Source: Bolinopsis microptera (lineage: Eukaryota > Ctenophora > Tentaculata > Lobata > Bolinopsidae). From it: a stretch of DNA of 64,000 bases. Numbering within the stretch: the first letter of the stretch is position 1; each line of letters opens with the position of its first letter. This document shows positions 34,178-44,800 of this stretch, piece after piece. The notes beneath the pieces are model-generated. The model was not told the origin of the DNA. It worked only from the letters and a program-made list of their open reading frames with translations, and ran no database searches. Location of the stretch: assembly GCF_026151205.1 (NCBI RefSeq), contig NC_087077.1, positions 17,161,475 through 17,225,474 of the forward strand, written 5' to 3'. The position numbers and the translations under genes are program-made.

Positions 34178-34711
34178 ATGGGGAGATGGCTACTGAAACT
34201 TCTCTTTTTCACCTTCCTACTTCTCCCTGCTTCACCATTTGTTAACAACATAGCTGCTGGAGGCATGTCCAAGTTTCTAAAATCAGTCGGTGAAGCATTT
34301 GGAGCAATGTTTGACTGTTCCTACACCTGCCCTAACGGGGGCTACCCTATTCCTATCCCTGGCTACGTGCCAAAACCAAACGGTTGCGGAACTGCCGCTA
34401 CAATGTTCACTAAAGAACTAGCCCGGTTTCTACCGTCAGTCCACGAGTGCTGTTCCCATCACGATACTTGTTATGGCACCTGCAAGGAAGAACGGAACAG
34501 CTGTGATAAGAAATTCCGGAAATGTTTGAAGGAGATCTGTGTGGTAGCTAAGCAGATGATAAAAATGGCGGGAAGTAAGTTCAATGCGGAGGAGATTTGT
34601 CAGAGTGCTGTAAATGGTTTGTATGCTGTAGTGGCCGGTGCTGGCTGTAATTCTTATAGAAACTCACAGAAGGAAGCTTGTCTGTGTGTTGGGGGAGCCC
34701 CAGAGTTGTAG
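34178..34711 (+). CDS. PLA2G12: Secreted phospholipase A2, group XII
   Basis: A single-exon 177-residue protein (human PLA2G12A 189). It starts with a signal peptide (LLKLLFFTFLLLPASPF). Group XII hallmarks follow: CPNGGYPIPIPGYVPKPNGC upstream of the catalytic helix, then the ECCSHHDTCYGTC active-site motif with the His-Asp pair and paired cysteines, then SCDKKFRKCLKEIC, and a C-terminal CxCxGG region. Family members hydrolyse the sn-2 ester of phospholipids or act as secreted ligands; group XII enzymes generally have low activity. The last codons and stop (GGAPEL-stop) are repeated twice more downstream. Spacing to the upstream gene is 330 bp. Confidence 0.93.
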   Translation: MGRWLLKLLFFTFLLLPASPFVNNIAAGGMSKFLKSVGEAFGAMFDCSYTCPNGGYPIPIPGYVPKPNGCGTAATMFTKELARFLPSVHECCSHHDTCYGTCKEERNSCDKKFRKCLKEICVVAKQMIKMAGSKFNAEEICQSAVNGLYAVVAGAGCNSYRNSQKEACLCVGGAPEL

Positions 34712-34772
34712 GGGGGGGGAGCCCCAGAGTTGTAGGGGGGGGGGGAGCCCCTGAGTTGTAGGGGAAGCCCCT
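34688..34772 (+). repeat. Triplicated PLA2 stop-codon region
   Basis: GGAGCCCCAGAGTTGTAG, the sequence of the last codons and stop, is followed by two more copies separated by G-runs of 9-12 bases (second copy identical, third with CTGAG for CAGAG), then a partial fourth (GGGAAGCCCCTG). Confidence 0.88.
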
Positions 34773-35423
34773 GGCTTCATTTTGTTTTTATGTTGGAAGA
34801 CTGCATAACTTTTTGGAAAAGTGGGCATCATTCATCACGGTTGTGTTTTAATATTAGATGGGATGGACTGGATAATTCTGTGAATATAATTATAGGCTGC
34901 TTTTTAACAGACATGAACAGTTTTACTTTTGCTTAATTTCAAATTTATAGTATTATTATTTGTAAGTGTGATTGTGTTTATAACGAACTTACAACTATGA
35001 TCTTTGTACATGTAGAGATATTTAAATTATAAATCATTGATATTTAATAATCGGCGTAACTGCCTTTGATTTCTTTCATAGTCCCGTCAGTGATTTTTTC
35101 TGAACGATAATCTAGAGTGGTTCCTATTTTACTTGGCAGGTGAGTAGTGAGCACCGTCCATATCATTATTCACAGCATTGGTTCAATTATCTCGTTCAAG
35201 TTTACTAATATAGTATAGAAAATACTCAAGTATAGTGACTTCTGGGGCACCCTGTACTGCTTTAAAAACATGTCAATCTCTTTAACTTTAAGCATGTAAC
35301 TTGTTTCAAACACATATCTGCTTGATGTTCTACTCTAACTGACATTTGCAGATTTATTCTCCACTTACCCGTATTTTGTAGTAGTAGCACTTATTCCCAA
35401 CTTACCCGTATCTTTTAGTAGCC
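34773..35423. other. PLA2 3' region and MAK16 leader with a duplicated acceptor-like site
   Basis: No ORF of note. Close to MAK16, ACTTACCCGTATTTTGTAG (about 35363-35381) is repeated as ACTTACCCGTATCTTTTAG (about 35400-35418). The second copy ends five bases before the MAK16 ATG. Confidence 0.55.
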
Positions 35424-38400
35424 ATGCAGAACGACGAACTAATCTGGCAGAACATCAACCTCAACTTCTGTTCCTACAAAGTGAAAGCAAAGCAACAGAG
35501 ACAGACATTCTGTAAGAATGAGCACAATGTAACTGGTCTCTGCAATAGACAGTCATGTCCGTTGGCTAACAGCAAATACGCCACTGTTCGGGAGGATAAG
35601 GGTGAGTCTTTATTTACAACATGAACAGTGTAACTGTGTGCACAGTGTATTATACATAGTGCACAGTATAGTGCACAATGTACACTATTCTGTGCACTAT
35701 GTGTAGTGTGTAGTTAACACTACCCTGTGCTCACAATCACATAGATCTGACTAGCTCAGATATAACTAACTTATCTTTCAATTCCTTGACATGGTTGAAT
35801 CTTTTTAGAGGCGAGAGGTTTCTTGTTCTGTAATGAAAACATTGAATCACGTGATAATAAACTTCAGGAGTTTGTTATTTGTACATGAAGGTGATAGAGA
35901 GAGCCCACAGCCCCAAAGAAATGTGGGAAAAAATAAAACTCCCTAGGAATTACGAAAAAGCTCTTGAACTTGTAAGTTCATTTCTAATTTCATAAATCTC
36001 GTTATTTTATCCCGCACGATGATATTTTGATTCCATATCCTACTTTATACACCCTGTTTAATCCTAGAGCTCTTATCAATTTGAGCAATTAAATCTTTTT
36101 TTGCATTATTCGAAAACAATTCCTTTTCAGATCGACAAGCATCTGATATACTGGCCACAGTTCACCGTGCACAAATGTAAGCAGCGGTACACGAAAATAG
36201 TACAATATCTGATCAGAATGAGAAAGTTGAGAAAGAAGAACGTTAAGAAGCTAGTGTCACGTGATCTGAAGGTTAGAATACTGACAGTTGTTGGGGGGGG
36301 GGGGGAGGCGAAGTGGTTCAGTTTCTTGTTTGTTTAGAACAAAAACCTGTTTGTCTACTTATTATATGTTTATCTGCACTGTTTGTTTTATAAATCTGTG
36401 CCCTTCAAAGGAATTTTGTGAATTTACGTAATGATGTTGATAAAATTCAAGGCGTCAGTTCCGAATTCCGATTAAGGGCAGGGCTCCCAACTAAATAGTC
36501 AGAGGTTGCTTCTTGTATTGTTAGTTATTTAGTCGTTAAAGTTAGAAGAAAACAACAATTCATTATTGTATCTAGAATAGTATCTTATTTCTCACTCTTA
36601 ACCTGTAACTCTTCGCTTAAGTTAGCAGATCATACCATAGCTTAACTCTCGTCACTTCACAGATGGAGAAGAGAGAATCGAGGAGGGAGGCTAAGGCTCT
36701 ATCTGCAGCCCAGCTTGACCAATCGATTGAGAAAGAATTGTTAGAAAGGTTAAAGAAGGGTACTTACGGAGATATCTACAATATTCACAAGGATGTTTTC
36801 GAGAAGCTTGTCGATGAGGTACGGTTAAAAATTTCACAGAATTTACTTGAAATACTGTTCTTTATTTAAAGCGGGAATATACTGAATTATTAGTGATTCT
36901 TTCCGCTCCTTTTTCGAGTCACATTGCATAAGTTTAAAGGACCAGTTAACTCAAAAAAAAGTTATCCTCATATTTTGACAGATTGTGACAAATAGCAAAC
37001 TGAGCAACGAGTCGAAATTCCTAAATCTCTAATTGCTCTCTAACGCGTGTAATTAGCGTTTGTATTATTTTGGCGATGACGTCATAAAGTCCCTTGCGCG
37101 CACAGAAGAGCTCGTGAGACTGTATTTTACAGGTAAAAATGGACATAATACAATGTTTCTCCCCTAAATAACTCGAAAAATAAGTGTTTTAGGGTACATG
37201 TTGCTTCATAAGTTGTATATAAACATGGCCATTCTGCACAATTTGCCATCATTCAAAAATCTGTAGGGCCTTCATAGCCCAATTTACAAGATACCCATAC
37301 TTTTGCATGATTTCTGGAACCGGAAATCAGTTTTTCGCCAATAACTGAAAAAGTAAGCACTTTAAGGCATCTGTTTCTTCGTAAGTCATATATAAATATG
37401 CTAATTGCGGTTCTTTTGCACCCTGTCTAAAGACTCTATCACGATCCTATCGAAAATGGGCTCAGCACCACGCCCAAAATGGTTTTTGGCAAATTTCTCG
37501 AAGAGTAAGGATTTTACTTTTTAGGCCATGTGTTGCTCAGTAACTCCTATATAAACATGCATATGCCGCTTCGTTTAAGCCTATTTAGAAGTCTACGACC
37601 TTCAGAAGCAAAGGGTCGGTTACGTTATTGGGTCAATATCGGCGTGGTCAATATGTCTCCAACCGAAAATCGTTTATTCATACTTTTGAGAAGGTCTTTG
37701 CAAAATTTCGTGAGTATACGAAAATTTGCAGGTTCAATTCCATAAATGTCCTTAAATGACTGGACTACACTAGTTTAGAGTTAACTTTAGAGAAACTCAT
37801 AAATCATTATTATCTAAAATTAAGCTGTCAGTGTCCATGATCAACCTATGGCTACAATGTTTTACATGAAAATTGAAATGTAAAAATCAGGAGTAATATA
37901 ATAAGTGTATTTCTAGATTAAAGTGCTATCTCATAGTTTAAGAATTGTATAGATTAACGTATGTCGTTTAGCCATCTAAGAATCGATCGTGCCGCAATAT
38001 ATATGGGCTATGGCCAAAGAATAATAGGGTCTTGGAAATTCTATATTTGTTCAGTGGGTCGATTGACTGAACACGTTTGCACTTGGTATTTAATTTTACC
38101 AGTAGTTTATTTATGTTATGTACCTACCGATGATCATACAAGTAGGACGATAACTAGGTAAGTCAAATTCAAAACACACCGCTCACCGTACACTCCAATC
38201 AGTATTACGTATACCGGGTATTTTTCAGTTCCCACGGCACCGTTCTGATAGGAGCTACTTCTACTAATGGTCCCATGGGAACGGCCGTAAAATAGCCAGA
38301 CTTCATGTCTCCTGTACTGTCTGGCACGTGTGGATTAAAGTAAGAAATTTCGCTATGCTAAAAATATAATTGCTCTCGGAACTATGTCTTTTAGGATAGC

Positions 38401-39233
38401 GAACCATTTGACTGCTCGCATTCTTCCGAACAACTGTAATATTATATTACAGAGTTACACTCTGATCAGCTATATTTAATATATAGCACATTATTTTGTG
38501 TATTAGTTTCATGGACTGGGGAAAAATAATCGGTACAGTCTCCCTTCGTTTTAATGAAGCAATGAAAACAATCCAAAATTATCACATATGACATAACTTG
38601 TAATAGCAGAAACTTTCTAACCGTACATTCACCCGCCACTGTTCAAGAACTTATGTCACTGTTTAAAATCCTGACGTGAGCACTGTACATCCAATCAGCT
38701 ATTCATATAGTTAGGGTGATAGCCAAAACTATAAGGATTTTGGAGAACTAGGGAAATAGTCATAACTCTAAAATTTGAGTGAGTTACACGTGTTTTATTG
38801 ACGATGATAAACATTTGTGCATTGTATTACGCTATGCCAGCGCGCACTGAGGGACTTTATGACGTCACGCGGCCACAGCTTATTATTGCAATAACACGCG
38901 TTACACGTAAGCTAGAGAGTTGGTTCTTTCGGCGATACAATTTTTTACCAGTTTGTCACAGCTGATTTAAATCTTAGCCAAATTGGAGACTACAAATTTT
39001 TCAGTTAACTGGTCCTTTAACTATTTGAATATATAGTCCTATCATAAATTTGCAGTGCCAGCGCCATACGTAATAACACATTTACTTTGACTCAGGAGGA
39101 AGAAGAAGAGGAGGGAGAATCTGAATACGTTGAAGATTTCGACGAAAGCGATTTGGAAGATATTGAGGACTACGAGATGGAAATGGAGATGGAAACTGCT
39201 GGAGCTAAGAAAAGAGTTAAAATAACTGAATAA
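35424..39233 (+). CDS. MAK16: MAK16 ribosome biogenesis protein
   Basis: Five exons: 35424-35601, 35868-35971, 36131-36271, 36663-36818 and 39096-39233 (238 aa; human 300). MAK16 is a nucleolar factor of early 60S pre-ribosomes. The N-terminal zinc-binding-like segment is clear: [38 protein letters not shown]. Then come [43 protein letters not shown], the RRE-rich helix [17 protein letters not shown], and [10 protein letters not shown]. The acidic tail ([20 protein letters not shown]) is shorter than in human. All splice junctions are canonical. Intron 1 holds an imperfect palindrome built from TAGTGCACA, intron 3 a run of 13 G, and intron 4 a 2.1-kb TTAA-flanked element. Confidence 0.95.
36938..39016 (+). 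mobile_element. TTAA-flanked transposon with long inverted ends in MAK16 intron 4
   Basis: The tips AGGACCAGTTAACT and AGTTAACTGGTCCT are inverted and lie between TTAA (36934-36937) and TTAA (39017-39020), the target duplication used by piggyBac-type elements. Similarity of the two ends continues inward: ATGACGTCATAAAGTCCCT on the left (about 37077) faces AGGGACTTTATGACGTCA on the right (about 38849), near CTCTCTA and ACGCGTG elements. No transposase ORF was recognised; the element is about 2.1 kb. Confidence 0.75.
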
Positions 39234-39597
39234 CAAACTTTTTAAATGAAACATCTGGTTTTTATATTCTTCAGTTCAGAGATTTTTAGGCTGTACTTTC
39301 CTGATCGATTGCGGTTTTTGGGTAATTTATTCTGACTTAAAATTCAATCTATGCCATATTCATTCCTCTGCCTGTTTTAGTTTTACTCTATAATGACTGT
39401 CTTTTTATTGAATATTTAACTTAAAATTAATTTTCAATCGCATTTGTTTACGAATTCTGCTCAACAATAAAGTACTTTAATTTTAAATCTTATCTTTCAC
39501 ATGATATTAACATAATATTAACAATTAACATATTATAAATATGTTTCAAATTATGTGATCTCACAAAGTAACAATCACACGTCTAGCTTGTAGCTCT

Positions 39598-41612
39598 ATG
39601 TATGGAATATGCAGAGGATACTCAAGAAGTGCGCTGAAACAGCTCACCACCACCTGCAGACACACCCACACCGCTGTAAACTCAACTCTCTCCTCAACTC
39701 CTGCTAAAACTTCAACTCCTGCTAAAACTTCAACACCTGCTAAAACTTCAACACCTGCTAAAACTTCAACTCCTGCTAAAACTTCAACTCCTGCTAAAAC
39801 TTCACCTCCTAAACCATTGAAGAATGACTCGCCCCATCTTTCAAACCCCAAACTTCAGAATCTCGTCACATCCAGTTTTCCGAGGTCACGCATGTGTTTT
39901 GCTTACGGCTCTAAAGTCCTGCACCAGCTTGAAAACCTCCCGACTGCGGCGACTATGACAGATCTTATATTCGTAGCAGAGGATCCTGCAGCATGGCACA
40001 AGGAGAACTTTAGGAACAATAAGCACCATTACTCCTTACCTATGCGGTTAATAGGGCCTAGCGGGGTGGCTTTTGTACAAGATATACGTCCTTATTGTTT
40101 CTTTAACCCGTATGTAGAGATTGATGGGGTCCTTCTCAAGTATGGGATCATCTCTGAAACTCATCTCTTGAAGGGTCAGTTAGCAGTCTGCTCATTTCCA
40201 TTTACCCTCATAGTTGGATTATATTACAATGAAATTAGATTTTAATTTTAGTTTGCGTTATGTTCGTACCCATCCTAGATACTTTCTTCGGCACATAAAC
40301 TGAATGTAAAAATATAAGTTTACTAAATAATATGCAGAGAGTTCTCCAATACCCCTGAAATGTAAAAATATAAGTTTACTAAATAATATGCAGAGAGTTC
40401 TCCAATACCCCTGAAATTTCAGATTTGCAGACCTGGGACACCTTGTACGTTGCAGGGAGGCTCCACAAACCTGTGCTGGTTTTATACCAACATCCTCAAT
40501 TCAGAGGCTCCTACATCACTCGCAACCTGAGGTTAGTTAACTTCACCGAGCAAGGAGGGGTGGTTGACTTTATATTACTTAGAAGGCTGCCTTACTATTC
40601 TCGTTTCTTTGTAACGTCATCCACATTTTTGTGCATCAAAAGTAGAAGATGCGCAGCCCGGCGTATTAAACATGTTTCTAAACATGTTTCTAGAGCTAGA
40701 TACAAATGAGGGCTAAATAAATTAATATAATCGAATTTTACTCTTGATTTTTTGCTATAATTAGAACTGGTGATATATTATAATTACATACGCACAGAAT
40801 TATTAATCGTGATCTGATCTGACTTCAAACCCTCTCAGATCAGCCCTTCACACAGCTCTGATGTTTCTACCGGAGGTGTTCAACGACATCCAACTCTTCA
40901 CCGTCATCTGCAACATCTCATACTGCGGGGATGTCAGGTCCAAACTAAAGCTGGAGAATCTTAATAAGGTTCGGAATATTGTGGAACCTAATATCGAGCA
41001 CTTCAAAAACCTGTACGAATCTGTGATAAACGATTCGCCGTTTGTTGAGAGAACTGATTACGGATACTGCCAGGCTCCTAGAACGGATAAAAATCTCCGA
41101 GCTTTAGAAAACCTTATCCCCGCTAAACTGCTGCATGTGCCGGAAGATGGCTCGCATCCAAAAACTCGTGTCTTTAAATTTGATGATAGACTAGAAACGA
41201 AACACCAGCTCTTCAGAAAGTCGCTGCGGGAGACTATCGCTATCCCGAAGAACAACTGAAAAAGGTAATGTTCATACCCTCAATTAACCAGACAATCAAA
41301 GGATTCTTCACTGCGGGGGCATCCAAATCATTTAGATACGGCCTCGCTAAATGGAGAAAGTCCAAATCAAAATCAGTAGAAGTTTTTAAAAAGGACTCCC
41401 CTGACCTACCAGCTGTTGTGGTGGAAAGTAAGCTGATGTCCCATGAATATAATATTTACTGGCACAGTGTGAGCGCAAAGAATCCTAGTTTCCGGAACAA
41501 CGTGATAATATCTGTGTTTTTAATGGTGTCAGCAACTTTATACGTCATGTGGAGGGAGAGTGGTTATCAAAAATCTCAGGGGGACATCAATAGTTCAATA
41601 ACTGATCTTTAG
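39598..41612 (+). CDS. TAMM41: TAMM41 mitochondrial CDP-diacylglycerol synthase, frame broken near the C-terminus
   Basis: Exons 39598-40174, 40423-40531 and 40839-41259 join in frame (368 aa to a TGA). TAMM41 makes CDP-diacylglycerol from phosphatidate at the mitochondrial inner membrane, for cardiolipin synthesis. The N-terminus looks like a targeting sequence followed by six copies of a six-residue repeat (STPAKT). The nucleotidyltransferase motif FAYGSKV and the acidic pair in DLIFVAEDP are present, then AWHKENFRNNKHHYS, LLKYGIIS, WDTLYVAGRLHKPV and ALMFLPEVF, all as in human. The conserved C-terminal motif (SINQTIKGFFTAG, SFRYGLAK) follows in the next frame from about 41230 to 41612, after a TGA at 41257. 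No GT-AG intron fits. A frameshift or sequencing indel is likely. Confidence 0.88.
40309..40422 (+). repeat. Tandem duplication before the TAMM41 exon 2 acceptor
   Basis: Two nearly perfect copies of a 59-bp unit (starting TGTAAAAATATAAGTTTAC, ending CCAATACCCCTGAAAT) lie back to back. The second runs into TTTCAG, the working acceptor ending at 40422. Confidence 0.85.
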
Positions 41613-41890
41613 GGTTTAATTTGTTGTGTGTAAATTATTATGTACTTTTTTATTTTGATCTGTCATATGAGAACCAGTTTTAGCTTTTTTCGTGCATCTA
41701 TCCCTGGAAATCAATTTTTTACACCATACTTTTTGAAATGATGTTTGGTCAATGACTGTTCAAAATAAAACTTCTTTAAAACATAATTATATTATTCTTC
41801 TTGTTGTACTTACTTGTGACGCACTAACATTTAAAGAGGATGCTGGATAATCAAACAGCTTTAAAGTAAAAGATTTTGCTAGACAGACTT

Positions 41891-44800
41891 ATGTCAGACT
41901 CAGAAAGAAAGAGCGAAGAATCTAATTTGAATGACACCCCTTCTTACCTCGACTCACTGGATACCGGGCACGTTAACGCTGGTACGTTGCATTACTGTTT
42001 ATTATTATATCATTATTATTATATTATTACTGTCTATTCATAATGAAATTACAAAATTATGCCTGTATAATCCCACAATCCTGACACCCATAACGTTTTA
42101 TAATACTCTTCTTCTCAACAGTTGATCTGAGTAAAGATAACGGGGAGGAAGAAGGAGAGTTCCTGGATGAGGAGTGGGGGGATGATCAGTGGGACGATCT
42201 GGACAACGACCCGGACAATGAGGACGACGACCGGGACGACAAATATTCCGGTTAGAAAATCAAATATTCGTTGTATTAACCTTTGTCGTGAAGTGAACAG
42301 GTGTTGTTTTATCGAATTCATACAGGTTGGCCCAGAAGTAATTAGTAACTGCCCAGTGCCCTCACGCAACATTCACGTAATTCGTGTTAGAATTGCACCA
42401 AAATGCTAGAAATTATTATAGATATGGACCATCTTAGATTTTCTGAAAGTTTCGTAAAATTTTAGAGATTAAAGTAGATGTGGCACGACACTCCCTCTTT
42501 TTCACTGTTATGTTGTCTATGTTGTCTTCATACTATGAGAATGCTTTGAGTTAGGAACTCACAATTTTCTAGACACGTTTGGTTCGATAATTGAACAATT
42601 TTCCCTCAGCTTTCATAACAGTTTCCAATTCTTGAACTAAAATAAGCTCCTTCCTGGGAAAGCTGTTTCAGTTAGCCTAAACGGCAAATGGTTTGGTTTA
42701 AAGTTAGAAAGCTGTTCCCTGGCTCAGTCTCACAAAGTCATGCTGTTGGTATGAATTGAAACACAATCATATGACGCAAAGGTTCCGTTCATAAATAATT
42801 AACTAATTGGGGTAATTAAACATTACAAAATTTTAAAACGATGCCTATGTCAGAGGATTCATTAGAAATATAGAATACATTACTCAATAGAAAAAGTCTC
42901 TAAATTCTCTCTTCAAAGGAGCAAAACATTAACACAAATATTCATTTCCATGAACTACAATTTGTAAACATTAGATTAAATATCAGATATCGGTAAATTT
43001 TAACTGATGCTCAAAAATTTATTCAACATTTAAATGGACGTGAAAAATATACTTTTTTAACTGTAAAACCGAAGCTTGAAAACATTTAGATATACGGATT
43101 CTAATCAAATTTTTACTTTGCATTCGACTTCAATTTATTCGTTCTACACTGTGTAGTAAGAGGCATACTTAATATCAGGAGCATCATAATTGAAAGAATA
43201 GATTTCGCAGATAGTCCAACGGTTTTTATAATACATCACGATATTTATATAAATTATATGTTAGTGTTGAAATGTTTACTGTTTTTGATGGTTCCGATCG
43301 CCTACCGTCTTTGGCTGGGATAGTGAGATTTGTGTCTGTTCCTAGTTTCCTTCTGAGATGGCTAGGATAGTGAGATTTGTGTCTGTTCCTAGTTTCCTTC
43401 TGAGATGGCTGGGATAATGAGATTTGTTCCTGGTTTCCTTCTGAGATGGCTGGGATAGTGAGATTTGTTCCTAGTTTCCTTCTGAGATGGCTGGGATAGT
43501 GAGATTTGTTCCTAGTTTCCTTCTGAGATGGCTGGGATAGTGAGACTTGTTCCTAGTTTCCTTCTGAGATGGCTGGGATAGTGAGACTTGTTCCTAGTTT
43601 CCTTCTGAGATGGCTGGGATAGTGAGATATGTTCCTAGTTTCCTTCTGAGATGGCTGGGACAGTGAGATTTGCTCCTAGTTTCCTTCTGAGATGGCTGGG
43701 ATAGTGAGACTTGTTCCTAGTTTCCTTCTGAGATGGCTGGGATAGTGAGATTTGTTCCTGGTTTCCTTCTGAGATGGCTGGGATAGTGAGATTTGTTCCT
43801 AGTTTCCTTCTGAGATGGCTGGGATAGTGAGACTTGTTCCTAGTTTCCTTCTGAGATGGCTGGGATAGTGAGATTTGTTCCTAGTTTCCTTCTGAGATGG
43901 CTGGGACAGTGAGATTTGTTCCTAGTTTCCTTCTGAGATGGCTGGGATAGTGAGATTTGTTCCTAGTTTCCTTCTGAGATGGTTGGGATAGTGAGATTTG
44001 TTCCTAGTTTCCTTCTGAGATGGTTGGGATAGTGAGATTTGTTCCTAGTTTCCTTCTGAGATGGCTGGGATAGTGAGACTTGTTCCTAGTTTCCTTCTGA
44101 GATGGCTGGGATAGTGAGACTTGTTCCTAGTTTCCTTCTGAGATGGCTGGGATAGTGAGATTTGTTCCTAGTTTCCTTCTGAGATGGCTGGGATAGTGTG
44201 ATTTGTTCTTAGTTTCCTTCTGAGATGGCTGGGATAGTGAGATTTGTGTCTGCTCATAGTTTCAGATATGATTATGATCATATTGTCTCCTGCAGAGGCT
44301 CTGAAAAATTCAAATTCAAGTCGTATATTTTTAACGGTAGAGTAAAATATTAAATCCTGGGTTCAATGAAACATGTTAAAACATACGTAATTAGAATTCA
44401 TGATATATAATTATATCAGACATAGGAGTTCACTTTCCCTTACGTCATTATGTTTCATAACTCACTTAGATTGAATGAATCTTTTTCTTTTAAAGCTGAG
44501 GCTAATTAGTGAGATAAGGATTTGAGATGGTCTGATTGTTCGAACTCTGTCTTAGCTCTCCAACAGCTGCTCTGAGGCAAAGGTTGAAATATTAAGTCAC
44601 TATCTTGCTACTTACATAATACATACTTTTGTAGCTAAATCACTTAAATCTCAAAATGTTGCGAGAAACGCGAACGGCCATTAAATAGATTTTTTTCTTG
44701 GGTATTTTAATACTTTCAACTATATATAACGAATACTTCCAATCCGGATTTTACATTAAATAGTTTATTTGGTTAATAACTCATTACTCACCTACTTCAA

